IMG/VR virus record: IMGVR_UViG_3300010885_075200
Location: 1 to 63,871 of that record
DNA from: a virus
DNA: 63,871 bases
Reading direction: 5' to 3' (one strand)
Position numbers and translations under genes: made by a program
Shown here: piece after piece, positions 1-8,062 of the stretch
How positions within the stretch are numbered: the stretch's first letter is position 1
Layout of the letters: each line of letters starts with the position of its first letter
The notes under the pieces: generated by a model
Told to the model about the DNA's origin: nothing
Database searches by the model: none
The model's input: the letters and a program-made list of their open reading frames with translations, nothing else

Positions 1-1
1 T

Positions 2-694
2 GTAGCGGCAGTTAACGCCGATGATGATTACGATGTTGTCGAGATGGATCCAGCTCTTCTTGACCGTTGGTTTATGATCGATTTCGATCCTACTCCAAAG
101 GAATGGATTGATTGGGCACGTTCCGCCAAGGTTCACCCTGCTGTTGTAGAGTTTGTTGCTCGCAATCAGAACCTTCTCGATCCTCCGGTCGGTAACATCG
201 AGTCTGGTCGCGTCTATCCTTCTCGTCGTTCTTGGTCTGCTCTTTCCGATACCATCATCGCCATGAATCTCACGGATGATACAGATGGTATGGTAACTCA
301 GATCGCTAAGGGCTGGGTTGGTCGAGAGGTCGCAGTTATGTTCCAGAAGTTCATGACTAACGAATTCTCTCAGCTTAAGGCAGCAGATGTTCTTGACAAG
401 TTTGAGGAGATGGAGCCAAAGATCGAGGCTGCCTGCTCAGATATCGAGGTAATCGCCGCTCTCGCTAACTCCATCATTGACGAGGTTGCAGGTCGCTCTG
501 CCGCCAAGATGAAGGAGAAGCAGACAGAGGCTCTTAAGAAGTTCTTTGCTATGGTTCCAAAGGACGTTGCTTCTAACCTTTGGACTTCTCTTCTCTCCAA
601 TCCAAAGACGAAGAAGATCGTTATGCCTTGGCAGTCCGATGCAGATTTCTGCGAGGTTCTCCGCAAGGTATACGGCATCGACTCTAAGAACTAG
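2..694 (+). CDS. MoxR-type AAA+ ATPase, 5'-truncated (C-terminal part)
   Basis: The reading frame is open to the left edge of the window, so only the C-terminal ~230 residues are present. The segment ending in MDPALLDRWFMIDFDP matches the sensor-2/arginine-finger end of AAA_5/MoxR ATPases, where a Y-x-V-x-x-hydrophobic-DPALLDRF motif is typical. A helical C-terminal region follows. The Walker A and B motifs must lie upstream. The next gene encodes a VWA/metallopeptidase-like protein, the usual partner of MoxR ATPases, which supports the assignment. Such pairs act as chaperone-like or remodelling machines; the substrate in a phage is unknown. Codon use is rich in C-ending and CGT codons, unlike most of the window and like the capsid gene. 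A strong terminator follows. Confidence 0.72.
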   Translation, partial: VAAVNADDDYDVVEMDPALLDRWFMIDFDPTPKEWIDWARSAKVHPAVVEFVARNQNLLDPPVGNIESGRVYPSRRSWSALSDTIIAMNLTDDTDGMVTQIAKGWVGREVAVMFQKFMTNEFSQLKAADVLDKFEEMEPKIEAACSDIEVIAALANSIIDEVAGRSAAKMKEKQTEALKKFFAMVPKDVASNLWTSLLSNPKTKKIVMPWQSDADFCEVLRKVYGIDSKN

Positions 695-705
695 AGTCTG
701 CCCTC

Positions 706-747
706 AATAAGAGGGGGAGGTATCCCCTCCCCCTCTTATTCTTTTTA
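706..747 (+). terminator. Rho-independent terminator after the AAA ATPase gene
   Basis: A perfect 15-bp stem (706-720 with 726-740) with a 5-base loop is followed by CTTTTT. It separates the ATPase gene from the VWA gene although the two are probably functional partners. Confidence 0.92.
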
Positions 748-776
748 TAGAACACCAATCATTCCAAGGAGAAATT

Positions 777-1922
777 ATGTCGTATGATCGTGCCGCGCGT
801 GACAATCTCGAGTCCGCAATCTCCACTCTTGTTCTTCTCTATCCACTTTACGGTACAGTGTTCCTCTATCTGAACAAGATCGAGCGAAAGGACTTGCCAA
901 CAATGGCAGTCGGCACTACTCGCCGTGTTGACCTCGCTCTTTACTACAACCCAGACTTTGTGAAGAAGATGACTTACACTCAGCTTCGTGCAGTCCTTAA
1001 GCATGAGGCTCTCCACGTTCTTCTTCATCATATCTCTCGTAATCAATACTTCAACTACAACATGAAGGGCTACAATTACGCAGCAGATATGGCAATCAAC
1101 TGTCATATCGAGGGTCTACCAGAGGGTGCCCTCTATCCTAAGAACTTCCAGCTTCCAGATAACGAGTCCTCTGAGTGGTACTACGAGAAGCTTAAGAAGG
1201 AAGAGGAGGAGAAGGGAGAGGGTGCCCTTGAAGGCAAGGGAGAGCTTGTAGACGACCACGAAATGTGGGGTGAGTGCGACGACGATATTATCAAGGAGAA
1301 GGTTCGTAATATCGCAGAACAGGCTATTAAGTCCCAAGAAGCTAAGGGTTGGGGAGATATTTCCGGTAACCTTGCTCAGCAGATCATCGCTGCAAACAAG
1401 CCTGTGGTAAATTGGAAGCGTGAGGTTCGTTACTTCATCAATCAGATTATCATGATGGGTCGAAAGTCAACCCGTATGCGTCCTAACCGTCGCTTCGGCT
1501 ACAAAGACCCAGGTTCTAAGCGAGACTACACCAGCAAGATTCTTGTTGCGATTGATACCTCCGGCTCTGTCTCAGATCAAGAGCTAGAATACTTCCTGCA
1601 GGAATTGAATGGCATGATCTCCCATGTCAAGGTAGATCTACTTCAGTTTGACCATGAGATCAAGTCTGACCCAAAGCCATTTGAGAAGAAGGTAAAGAGG
1701 CTTGGCATAGTTGGCCGAGGTGGAACAAACGTCGATCCCGTTCTCCGAATGGCAGACGAAAAGCACTACGATGGTCTAATCATCATGACAGATGGTGGCT
1801 TCGGTATCGGTGTTCCAAAGCCAAAGTGTCGCGTAATGTGGTGTGGCGTTAAGGCTAACGAGCATCACTTCAATCACATCACCTTCGGCAAGAAGGTAAT
1901 GATCGAACAGAAGAAGAAGTGA
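777..1922 (+). CDS. VWA-like protein with putative metallopeptidase domain (DUF2201-like)
   Basis: The 381-residue protein has two recognisable parts. Residues 76-80 form HEALH, an HExxH zinc-binding motif, followed by AADMAIN near residue 100, as in the putative metallopeptidase domain of the COG3864/DUF2201 family. A VWA-like domain starts near residue 255, with a MIDAS-type DTSGS at 260-264, a later GGTNVDP and an MTDGG motif. The middle is charged and low in complexity. The start is fixed by AAGGAG a few bases upstream. The gene follows a MoxR-type ATPase, the classic pairing for this family. Known relatives are cofactor-insertion or complex-remodelling partners; the role here is not known. 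Codon use suggests high expression. Confidence 0.85.
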   Translation: MSYDRAARDNLESAISTLVLLYPLYGTVFLYLNKIERKDLPTMAVGTTRRVDLALYYNPDFVKKMTYTQLRAVLKHEALHVLLHHISRNQYFNYNMKGYNYAADMAINCHIEGLPEGALYPKNFQLPDNESSEWYYEKLKKEEEEKGEGALEGKGELVDDHEMWGECDDDIIKEKVRNIAEQAIKSQEAKGWGDISGNLAQQIIAANKPVVNWKREVRYFINQIIMMGRKSTRMRPNRRFGYKDPGSKRDYTSKILVAIDTSGSVSDQELEYFLQELNGMISHVKVDLLQFDHEIKSDPKPFEKKVKRLGIVGRGGTNVDPVLRMADEKHYDGLIIMTDGGFGIGVPKPKCRVMWCGVKANEHHFNHITFGKKVMIEQKKK

Positions 1923-1928
1923 TCTGAG

Positions 1929-1966
1929 AAATAGCCGGGTAGGTTAAAATCTTCCCGGCTATTTTT
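1929..1966 (+). terminator. Rho-independent terminator after the VWA gene
   Basis: An 11-bp stem (1929-1939 with 1954-1964; GC core CCGGG/CCCGG) is followed by a short T run. It closes the VWA transcript and sits just ahead of a -10-like sequence at 1994. Confidence 0.85.
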
Positions 1967-1993
1967 GTATCTATCAAAATTAAAAAAATAAAG

Positions 1994-1999
1994 TATTAT
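1994..1999 (+). promoter_or_regulatory. Candidate -10 element (GTATTAT) upstream of the M16 peptidase
   Basis: TATTAT preceded by G, between a terminator and the AAGGAG of the peptidase gene. It is one of seven GTAYNAT-like sites found at the starts of gene groups in this window. No clear -35 is seen. Confidence 0.4.
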
Positions 2000-2014
2000 C
2001 CTTAAGGAGTAAAA

Positions 2015-3214
2015 ATGAAGTTCATTATCAACAAGAATCCATCAAAGCTAGCTACAATCGCGGTTGCATTTCAGGCTGGAGCAGCATTAGAGCGAGAGGC
2101 TGGCGTACCGGATGGTAGCGCACATTTCTTGGAGCACTTTCTTTTCAAGGGTACTCCTACTCGCGATTCTTTTGAGCTTTCTCGCCAGATTGCTTTTTAT
2201 GGCGGTGATTCAAATGCCTATACCTCACATGAAGAGGTTGTATATTTTATCACACTACCTGTAGATCACTTTGAGGCTGGAGTAGAGATTCTGCATGATA
2301 TGGTGACAAATCCAGCCTTTCCAGAGTCTGAGTTTGACAAGGAGAAGCAGGTAATCCTAGAAGAGCTTGCATCTGGAAATGACTCTGTTAATCGAGCACT
2401 TGGAAAGGAATTTGCAAGTAAGTTCTACTCAAACTATCTTTCTCGCCCTGTAATTGGAACAGAGGAGTCAATTAATGCAATCCAGCTAGATCACCTAAAG
2501 CACTTCTTCTCTACCTTCTACAAGAAGGAGAATATGCTTATCTCTGTCTGTGCTCCAATGAAGCAGTCAGAGACAGAGGCAGTTATTACCAAATACTTTG
2601 GTGAGCAGGATGGACAGGCAAACTTCCTTCTTACGCCAGAAAAGACGAAGGTAAAGAAGACTCTTACTGTAGAGGTTCCAAGAAACGATCTAGAGCAAGC
2701 TCACGTTATTTGGGCTTGGCCTTCATTCAAGTATGGCTCCAAGGAGGTATATGCAGCAGCAGTCCTAGGAAATATTCTTGGTGATGGTATGGATAGCAGA
2801 CTATTCCAAGAGGTAAGAGAGAAAGCAAACCTTGTTTATGGAATCGGTGCCGGTAACTCAACAGACCGTACATCTGGATCTTTCTCAATCCACTTCTCAA
2901 CTAGACCACAGAATATGGAGCAGGCAAAGAGCATCATTCTTGCAGAGATTCAGAAGGCTATGACTACCCTTCCAACAGAGGAAGAAGTTCAGCGTTCAAA
3001 GAATAAGATGCGTACAGGAATCTATAGAAGCTGGCAGTCAGCAGAAGGAATTGCTCTTAAGTGTGTAGACCACTACTTCATGAAGAAGAAGATTCCAAGT
3101 ATTGCAGCAACAAACCGTAAGCTTTCAAAAGTAACAGCAGAAGATGTAATGGCAGCAGCAAAGAAGATTTTTGTAGGAAAGAATGTTATTGCTGTAGCAA
3201 AGAAGGTTGAATAA
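2015..3214 (+). CDS. M16 family zinc metallopeptidase (processing peptidase/insulinase-like)
   Basis: A full-length, two-domain M16-type protein of 399 residues. The inverted zinc motif HFLEH (HxxEH) is at residues 37-41, and the distal glutamate lies in ILEEL near 116-117. The C-terminal half carries the NLVYGIGAG segment typical of the family's second domain. M16 enzymes degrade or process peptides in a closed chamber. No signal peptide is visible, so it should act in the host cytoplasm. The start is supported by AAGGAG seven bases upstream. Its stop codon overlaps the start of thyX (TAATG), so the two are probably co-expressed. Peptidases of this family are not a standard part of phage genomes. 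The fold assignment is firm, the role open. Confidence 0.9.
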   Translation: MKFIINKNPSKLATIAVAFQAGAALEREAGVPDGSAHFLEHFLFKGTPTRDSFELSRQIAFYGGDSNAYTSHEEVVYFITLPVDHFEAGVEILHDMVTNPAFPESEFDKEKQVILEELASGNDSVNRALGKEFASKFYSNYLSRPVIGTEESINAIQLDHLKHFFSTFYKKENMLISVCAPMKQSETEAVITKYFGEQDGQANFLLTPEKTKVKKTLTVEVPRNDLEQAHVIWAWPSFKYGSKEVYAAAVLGNILGDGMDSRLFQEVREKANLVYGIGAGNSTDRTSGSFSIHFSTRPQNMEQAKSIILAEIQKAMTTLPTEEEVQRSKNKMRTGIYRSWQSAEGIALKCVDHYFMKKKIPSIAATNRKLSKVTAEDVMAAAKKIFVGKNVIAVAKKVE

Positions 3215-4272
3215 TGAATCTAATAATCACAGGAAATCTAAGAAGTGTTGCAAATTCGGCTTGGGTTTCCACCCTTGACGAATCAAAGGCAGCTTCAAAG
3301 TCAGATGAGGAGGTTATTCGTGTAACCAAGTTTTTGGTTGACAATCATCATACCTCACCATTTGAGTCGGTAACGCTTACCTTCTCATTCTCAGCATCAG
3401 AGGAATCAGAGGACGCATCTTACCAGCATTGGGAAATGGCTCCATTCCTTGCCTCTCCATATGTAAAGTCTTCTCAATCTGAAGATGGATCGGTTGCATA
3501 TATTACAACAGATCTCTTTAACTTCATAAAGATTGCAAAGTCTGCATATAGGAATGGCGAGTATAAGAGCACAACCTTCTGGAAGATTTTTGAAGGACAA
3601 GATCCTTTGCTTGCATCGACGGTAGATGGATTTAAGGCACTAGAGCCTTATATCGTAGGTGCTCCAGATGTGTCTGGTCTTATTGGCGAAAACGGAATTA
3701 CCGTTGAGTTAGTAGACGTTCACCACGCACCCGTGCGTGAGCATGTGCGTGCAACATGGCGTATCTGCTGCCCGCTATCCATAGCAGTCCAAATGCTTCG
3801 TCATAGGACGGGAAGCTGGAACATGACCAGCGGAAGGTATCGCACACTCAATCAGGATATGGTTGATACTTATAGCGATATATCCGAGATTATGAAAAAG
3901 ATGGTTCCAACAGAACCAAATGCGATTGATGTTGCTTTCAATGACCTAATGGAAGAAGATCATAACAAAGAATTTAGCAATCTACTAAAGAATACAAGTA
4001 TTGCCTTTAAAACATATGAAGCGCAGATGCAGGCTTCAAAAACCGCTAAGGCAGATGGAAGAATTACAAATGATGAGTATAAGCGATTCAGAGAATTTGC
4101 TCGCTATATTCTGCCAGAGGGAAGAATGACAGAGCTTTACTGCACCTTTTATCTTCCAGATTTCCTTAACTATCTTCAGCTTCGTGATTCTACCCATGCC
4201 CAAACAGAGCATATCTACGTTGCACAACAGATGAAAAAGAATCTGAATGAAAATTTAAAAGAAAAAATATAA
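3214..4272 (+). CDS. thyX: Flavin-dependent thymidylate synthase ThyX
   Basis: Makes dTMP from dUMP with FAD and methylene-tetrahydrofolate, supplying thymidine for an AT-rich genome. The diagnostic RHRxxSxxxxSxRY motif is intact at residues 196-209 (R196, H197, R198, S201, S206, R208). At 352 residues it is longer than the commonest ThyX proteins (about 210-260), with extra sequence before the motif and at the C-terminus. Translation is coupled to the upstream peptidase by a TAATG overlap. Bases 3716-3846, which encode the region around the motif, are clearly more GC-rich than the rest of the gene and use CGT rather than AGA arginine codons. Confidence 0.95.
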   Translation: MNLIITGNLRSVANSAWVSTLDESKAASKSDEEVIRVTKFLVDNHHTSPFESVTLTFSFSASEESEDASYQHWEMAPFLASPYVKSSQSEDGSVAYITTDLFNFIKIAKSAYRNGEYKSTTFWKIFEGQDPLLASTVDGFKALEPYIVGAPDVSGLIGENGITVELVDVHHAPVREHVRATWRICCPLSIAVQMLRHRTGSWNMTSGRYRTLNQDMVDTYSDISEIMKKMVPTEPNAIDVAFNDLMEEDHNKEFSNLLKNTSIAFKTYEAQMQASKTAKADGRITNDEYKRFREFARYILPEGRMTELYCTFYLPDFLNYLQLRDSTHAQTEHIYVAQQMKKNLNENLKEKI

Positions 4273-4302
4273 AAATATTTTGATTATCAATGATAAAAAA
4301 AG

Positions 4303-4308
4303 TATATT
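4303..4308 (+). promoter_or_regulatory. Candidate -10 element (GTATATT) upstream of the DUF1360 gene
   Basis: TATATT preceded by G, ending six bases before the ATG at 4315, which has no Shine-Dalgarno. If used, the transcript would be leaderless or nearly so. This is a weaker match to the GTAYNAT pattern (T at the fifth base). Confidence 0.28.
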
Positions 4309-4314
4309 AATATC

Positions 4315-4650
4315 ATGAGTACAGAACTTATAATCCTAGGGCTAGTTGGAATAACAATAATAATAACGACTGGTGCTATTTTTGAAGAGCTAAGAGAAAA
4401 AATATCGGATCTTTCTCAGGTGCTAGGAAAGCTAATAAACTGTCCAATGTGTACCGGATTTTGGGTAGGGTTCTTTTTTGGCTTCCTATCCGAAATTGCA
4501 CCACCAATAATAGTTGGTGGCCTAGTAAGCGTGCTTTCTTGGGCGCTATACTCAATTGTTGATTACTTTAGTACTAAAAGCACTTGGTATGCAACACAAA
4601 TAGTAAAAGAAACAGAGACTGAATCTATTGCTGAGGAACAAAATGAATAG
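4315..4650 (+). CDS. DUF1360-family small membrane protein
   Basis: A 111-residue protein with hydrophobic segments at about 4-22, 47-60 and 65-83. The central motif NCPMCTGFWVG (C43, C46) matches the CPxCxGFWxG signature of DUF1360 proteins, which recur in large phages and bacilli as small membrane proteins of unknown function. No Shine-Dalgarno precedes the ATG. The 3' end overlaps the Hsp20-like gene by 8 bases. A host membrane role is inferred from hydrophobicity alone. Confidence 0.75.
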   Translation: MSTELIILGLVGITIIITTGAIFEELREKISDLSQVLGKLINCPMCTGFWVGFFFGFLSEIAPPIIVGGLVSVLSWALYSIVDYFSTKSTWYATQIVKETETESIAEEQNE

Positions 4651-5161
4651 AAATAAATCTAGTAGGATATCAATTCCTGGAAAGATAGTGCAGCTATTAC
4701 TTCATGATGATGAGTTTTTTAGAGATGTCACAAACATAAAGAAGGTCGGAACAGCAGGTACTTTTCCAAAGTACGATCAGTGGTGTGATGGTGATGGATT
4801 CCATATGGAGTTTGCCCTAGCTGGTTATGCAAAAAAAGATCTTGAAGTTTGTTACTATGGTCAAGAGCTTATAGTTAAATCTACAAAGGCCAATCAAGAA
4901 ATTGAAGCAATTGAAGATACCGCCACAAGCGAAGTTATAATTGACATTCCAAACAATAGAAGCTCTTCTCTTCCAAAAATACATCAGGGAGCAATAGTAA
5001 GAGGAATTGCTAGAAGAAATTTCTCAACTAACTTTTTAATAAGCCAAGACTTTGATGTATCAGCAGCAAAGGCATCTGTAAGGGATGGTCTCTTGCACAT
5101 TACAATCCCAGCAAAGGGTGAAATTACAACAACTAAGATTGAAATTCAAAATGGAGAATAA
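4643..5161 (+). CDS. Small heat-shock protein, Hsp20/alpha-crystallin type
   Basis: A 172-residue protein whose middle and C-terminal part follow the alpha-crystallin domain: a DGFHMEFALAGYAKKDLEV strand pair, an ELIVKS strand, then RNFSTNF and a VRDGLLHITIP strand that matches the conserved end of the domain. A loop of about 40 residues between the strands is longer than usual. The ATG at 4643 is preferred to an in-frame TTG at 4628 because GAGG lies seven bases ahead of it. Small heat-shock proteins hold unfolded proteins. Here it complements the phage GroEL encoded at 34806, possibly during rapid capsid synthesis. The KH-protein gene starts right after its stop. Confidence 0.85.
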   Translation: MNRNKSSRISIPGKIVQLLLHDDEFFRDVTNIKKVGTAGTFPKYDQWCDGDGFHMEFALAGYAKKDLEVCYYGQELIVKSTKANQEIEAIEDTATSEVIIDIPNNRSSSLPKIHQGAIVRGIARRNFSTNFLISQDFDVSAAKASVRDGLLHITIPAKGEITTTKIEIQNGE

Positions 5162-5162
5162 A

Positions 5163-5411
5163 ATGACTGGTATTTCTGAACTAATTGGAACTATGATTAA
5201 GGCCATTGTAGATGATCCTGCTGCCGTAGCAGTTTCTGAGGTAAGCTCACCAAAGGGTCCACTTTATGAGGTTCGCGTCGGAGCAGCAGACGTTGGCAAG
5301 ATTATTGGAAAGCAGGGCCGTATTGCAAACGCAATTAGAACAATTGCAAAGGCTGCTGGTGCAAAATCAAACCAGAGAGTAATGGTAAACGTATTAAATA
5401 AGTCTGCCTAA
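5163..5411 (+). CDS. KhpA-like single KH-domain RNA-binding protein
   Basis: An 82-residue protein consisting of one type II KH domain. The signature VGKIIGKQGRIANAIRTI (GxxG as GKQG) is near residues 40-57 and a VMVNVL strand closes the domain. Length and order match bacterial KhpA, an RNA chaperone that binds many transcripts. The ATG at 5163 is preferred over upstream in-frame starts because GGAG is placed seven bases ahead of it, formed by the last codons of the Hsp20 gene. A phage-encoded copy could affect RNA stability or small-RNA pairing in the host; this is inference. Confidence 0.85.
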   Translation: MTGISELIGTMIKAIVDDPAAVAVSEVSSPKGPLYEVRVGAADVGKIIGKQGRIANAIRTIAKAAGAKSNQRVMVNVLNKSA

Positions 5412-5420
5412 GGAATAAAA

Positions 5421-5801
5421 ATGAGCCTATTCTGGAACAATATAATTGATAAAAAAGCTCTGTCGATGTTTCAGAAGGCCCATCGTGCTGCAAATAGAAG
5501 AGCAGCAAAGAAGCACCTACCATTTGAGATATCTCTTGATGACATAATTCATCAGTTTATATCTCAAAGTGGTAGGTGTTTTTATTCTGGGCTTGAAATG
5601 AATATATCAAAAACAAACAAAGCAGTTCTTCACGATCCATATAAGATGACTCTTGATTGTAAAAAGTCAGAGCTTGGTTATAGAAAAGACAATATAGTTT
5701 GGTGCATTTACTGCGTAAATTCTTTCAAACAAAAAATGGAAAAAGAAGAAATTATTAATATCTGTAAGAATATAGTGAAGCATAATGAAGAAGAAAATTA
5801 G
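5421..5801 (+). CDS. HNH-like endonuclease or zinc-binding protein
   Basis: A 126-residue protein with the layout of phage HNH nucleases: a basic helical N-terminus, GRCFYSGLE, a histidine in VLHDPY, MTLDCKKSELGY, then DNIVWCIYCVNSFK. The GY-x-x-DNIVW stretch is very typical of the family. The usual sIDRid is replaced by TLDCKK, so activity is uncertain. It may be a free-standing homing nuclease or a DNA-processing enzyme. AGGA precedes the start. The next small gene overlaps its end by 17 bases. Confidence 0.6.
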   Translation: MSLFWNNIIDKKALSMFQKAHRAANRRAAKKHLPFEISLDDIIHQFISQSGRCFYSGLEMNISKTNKAVLHDPYKMTLDCKKSELGYRKDNIVWCIYCVNSFKQKMEKEEIINICKNIVKHNEEEN

Positions 5802-5988
5802 CGAAGAAAAAATATTAGAAAGAATCAAAAAACTATATCAAAACTATGGAATTGACATCTTAGTTATGGAAGATGAAGAGTTCAAGAGAATTGTAGAGTT
5901 TTATAAATCAAATGTAGAAAAACTTGCTGAAGATTTAAAAAAGTCAAGTTCTCATGCGAATAGTTTTTCAGATGTAGATATAATCTAG
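5785..5988 (+). CDS. Small hypothetical protein
   Basis: Sixty-seven residues, highly charged and predicted largely helical (MKKKISEEKILERIKKLYQ at the start). It overlaps the HNH-like gene by 17 bases, suggesting coupled translation. No family is recognised. Confidence 0.55.
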   Translation: MKKKISEEKILERIKKLYQNYGIDILVMEDEEFKRIVEFYKSNVEKLAEDLKKSSSHANSFSDVDII

Positions 5989-5997
5989 TTATATTTA

Positions 5998-6006
5998 CTA
6001 TTTATA
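5998..6006 (+). promoter_or_regulatory. Candidate late-type promoter motif CTATTTATA
   Basis: Lies in the 55-base AT-rich gap before the HU-like gene and the two fibre genes. The same CTAYTWATA-like sequence occurs in most gaps of the virion cluster. Confidence 0.38.
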
Positions 6007-6043
6007 CTTACATAGTATATATAGCAAACTAAGGATATGAGAA

Positions 6044-6325
6044 ATGATTAACAAAAAAGAATTAGCAAGAAAGTTGTCAGAAAAAACTTTATTTTCAATA
6101 AAAGAAAGCTCCCAGATGATCGATGTTCTTTTTGATTGCATTACAGAAGAGCTTTCCTCAGGAAATGAAATTTCTATAGTTAATTTTGGAAAATTTACGC
6201 TATATAAGCAGAAGCCAAGGCCAGTAAGAAATCCAAAGACAATGCAAGAAATGGTATTGGATGAATTTTTATCTGTAAAGTTTAAGCCATCTACTTATAT
6301 TAAAGATAAAGTAAAGAATAAATAA
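6044..6325 (+). CDS. HU/IHF-family DNA-binding protein
   Basis: A 93-residue protein matching the HU fold across its length: MINKKELARKLSEKT helix, a second helix ending in ITEELSSG, then EISIVNFGKFTLYKQ (the conserved xFGxF strand), followed by KPRPVRNPKT, which is the DNA-inserting arm with its proline, and a C-terminal FKPSTYIKD helix (equivalent to FKPGKxLK). It bends and compacts DNA and could organise phage DNA or serve as a cofactor for replication or packaging. It lies directly ahead of the fibre genes, one base from the next start. Confidence 0.93.
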   Translation: MINKKELARKLSEKTLFSIKESSQMIDVLFDCITEELSSGNEISIVNFGKFTLYKQKPRPVRNPKTMQEMVLDEFLSVKFKPSTYIKDKVKNK

Positions 6326-6326
6326 A

Positions 6327-8054
6327 ATGGCAACCTCTAAAAAATTAACAAAATATACTTCTGGCTCCACAATAGTAACCGCTGATATTGCGAACTCTTG
6401 GTTCGGAGGATTATACGGAAGCTATGAAGGATCTTTTTTAGATAGTGATGATCCAAGATTAACTGGTCACGTTCATGACGGAGATCATTATGATGGCCAT
6501 GCCGGAAAGATTGATCTTGTTGCTCACGTTAAATCAAAGTTGCAGCATCAAAATCTTGCCGACAATGCAGTAGAAGTAAATAATGTGGCAAGGTTTGAAG
6601 ATCAAGCATCTGCAATACCAGAGTATCAAGATATTGATGGAACAAGATATTATTATTTAGATCTAACTGCAGCATACGAATATACCGATGCCGCAGTAGA
6701 AGACATTGTTGTTGGATCTTCTCCATTTGAGGCCGCAGATACAGATGCTGACACCGTCAATGATGTAGTAAGGCAGATGGATACAGACTATACTACAGGC
6801 GGTATGGACTTTGTTTATGGTTCATCAAAACTTGATGACATGAATGATGCAGGAAAGGGCGATGAAAGACTTCTGTTTGATAAGAGCAAGGGTGCATTTA
6901 GAGCCGGTAGCGTAAATTCAACCCAATGGAATGATAGTAACAGAGGAGATTATTCTGCCGCATTAGGCAGAAATAACACTGCTAGTGGAACTGCATCCTT
7001 TGCTTCTGGTGCAGAAAATACCGCCTCTGGAACAAACTCATTTGTTGTAGGAGCTTCAAATAGCACCTCAGCAAATAATTCTGCAGTATTTGGAAATTCA
7101 AATACAGTTACCTCGACAGGATCTCTTGTATCGGGCGAGGCAAACTCAATAACAGCAGGCTCAACAAATCTTGTCGGCGGCAGAGAACATACTGCAACTG
7201 CAAACAATACTCTTATAACAGGAAAAGATAATCTTGTTGAGGGTGATTATAATGCAGTAACTGGCTATCAGTCAGATGTTGATGATGATGGAAATATAGT
7301 TTCCGGTACTTTGAATTATGTTCGCGGAAACTATGGCGCGGCATTTGGACAAGAGAATGCCATCAATAATGATGGTGGAGTAACATCTGATTCAACAGGC
7401 TCTCTTGTTGCCGGAAATAAGAATACAGTAAAAGCAAAATATACTGTTTCAGGCGGACAGCAGAATCTGACTAATTTTGGAGCAGATGGAGCTGCCGTAT
7501 TTGGAAAGGGCAACGGTGTCTTTGGGCAGAATTCACTAGTCTTTGGCTCTGAGGCAATATCAAAGCTATCAGGAGAGTTTGCTCACGCCTCAGGAAAATT
7601 CTCTATTGTTGGTGATGCACAAACAACAAGATATGTTGTAAGAGGAAGTATTATTAATCCATTTGCTGCACCTGGATTAGTTTTATCTGTAGATGGTACA
7701 CCAATAGGTAAAAATTATCAGATGGATTTAAATTCAGCCTATCATGTAAGTGTTATGCTGGTTGGAAAGCTCGCGGGGCCAGGATTACAGGAAGCTGGTG
7801 CATATAAATTAGAGGCTTTGGCAATTGGCCCAACCACCCTACCATTAGTAGGATCTATTTCTTCCCCTGTAATAACCTATATTTCAAGAACACCATATTT
7901 TACTGCAGGACTGCCATTTGTAAATGCAACCCTTACAGTATCAGGTGTTGGATCTAATATAATTCAAGTAAATGTATCAGATAATCATCCAGGTCCAAAC
8001 TTTATTCCATCAAACTGGGTTGCCACAGTAACCCTAACTGCTTGTAGATTTTAG
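6327..8054 (+). CDS. Fibre/adhesin-like protein with YadA-head-type repeats
   Basis: A 575-residue protein. Residues about 205-410 consist of roughly 14-residue repeats such as NTASGTNSFVVGAS and NSAVFGNSNTV. These have the [NS]xAxGxxSxAxGxx pattern of the left-handed beta-roll in trimeric autotransporter (YadA) heads, also found in phage fibres. The N-terminal ~190 residues (with HVHDGDHYDGHAGKIDLVAHV-type text) are probably the particle-attachment part. The C-terminal ~140 residues are beta-rich and may bind the receptor. No catalytic motif is seen. It is adjacent to a second repeat-built protein, so the pair likely forms host-contact fibres. The exact position on the virion is not determined. 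Confidence 0.75.
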   Translation: MATSKKLTKYTSGSTIVTADIANSWFGGLYGSYEGSFLDSDDPRLTGHVHDGDHYDGHAGKIDLVAHVKSKLQHQNLADNAVEVNNVARFEDQASAIPEYQDIDGTRYYYLDLTAAYEYTDAAVEDIVVGSSPFEAADTDADTVNDVVRQMDTDYTTGGMDFVYGSSKLDDMNDAGKGDERLLFDKSKGAFRAGSVNSTQWNDSNRGDYSAALGRNNTASGTASFASGAENTASGTNSFVVGASNSTSANNSAVFGNSNTVTSTGSLVSGEANSITAGSTNLVGGREHTATANNTLITGKDNLVEGDYNAVTGYQSDVDDDGNIVSGTLNYVRGNYGAAFGQENAINNDGGVTSDSTGSLVAGNKNTVKAKYTVSGGQQNLTNFGADGAAVFGKGNGVFGQNSLVFGSEAISKLSGEFAHASGKFSIVGDAQTTRYVVRGSIINPFAAPGLVLSVDGTPIGKNYQMDLNSAYHVSVMLVGKLAGPGLQEAGAYKLEALAIGPTTLPLVGSISSPVITYISRTPYFTAGLPFVNATLTVSGVGSNIIQVNVSDNHPGPNFIPSNWVATVTLTACRF

Positions 8055-8062
8055 AGGTTAAT

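Noticed and set aside
5421-5801. Recombination endonuclease VII
   Set aside because: The HNH-like gene lacks the two CxxC pairs and size expected of gp49-like enzymes. RuvC at 34256 already fills that role.
5999-6006. T4-type late promoter TATAAATA
   Set aside because: Only the reverse complement TATTTATA is present here and at 63340-63347. The orientation is wrong for the downstream + strand genes, so a different motif was proposed instead.
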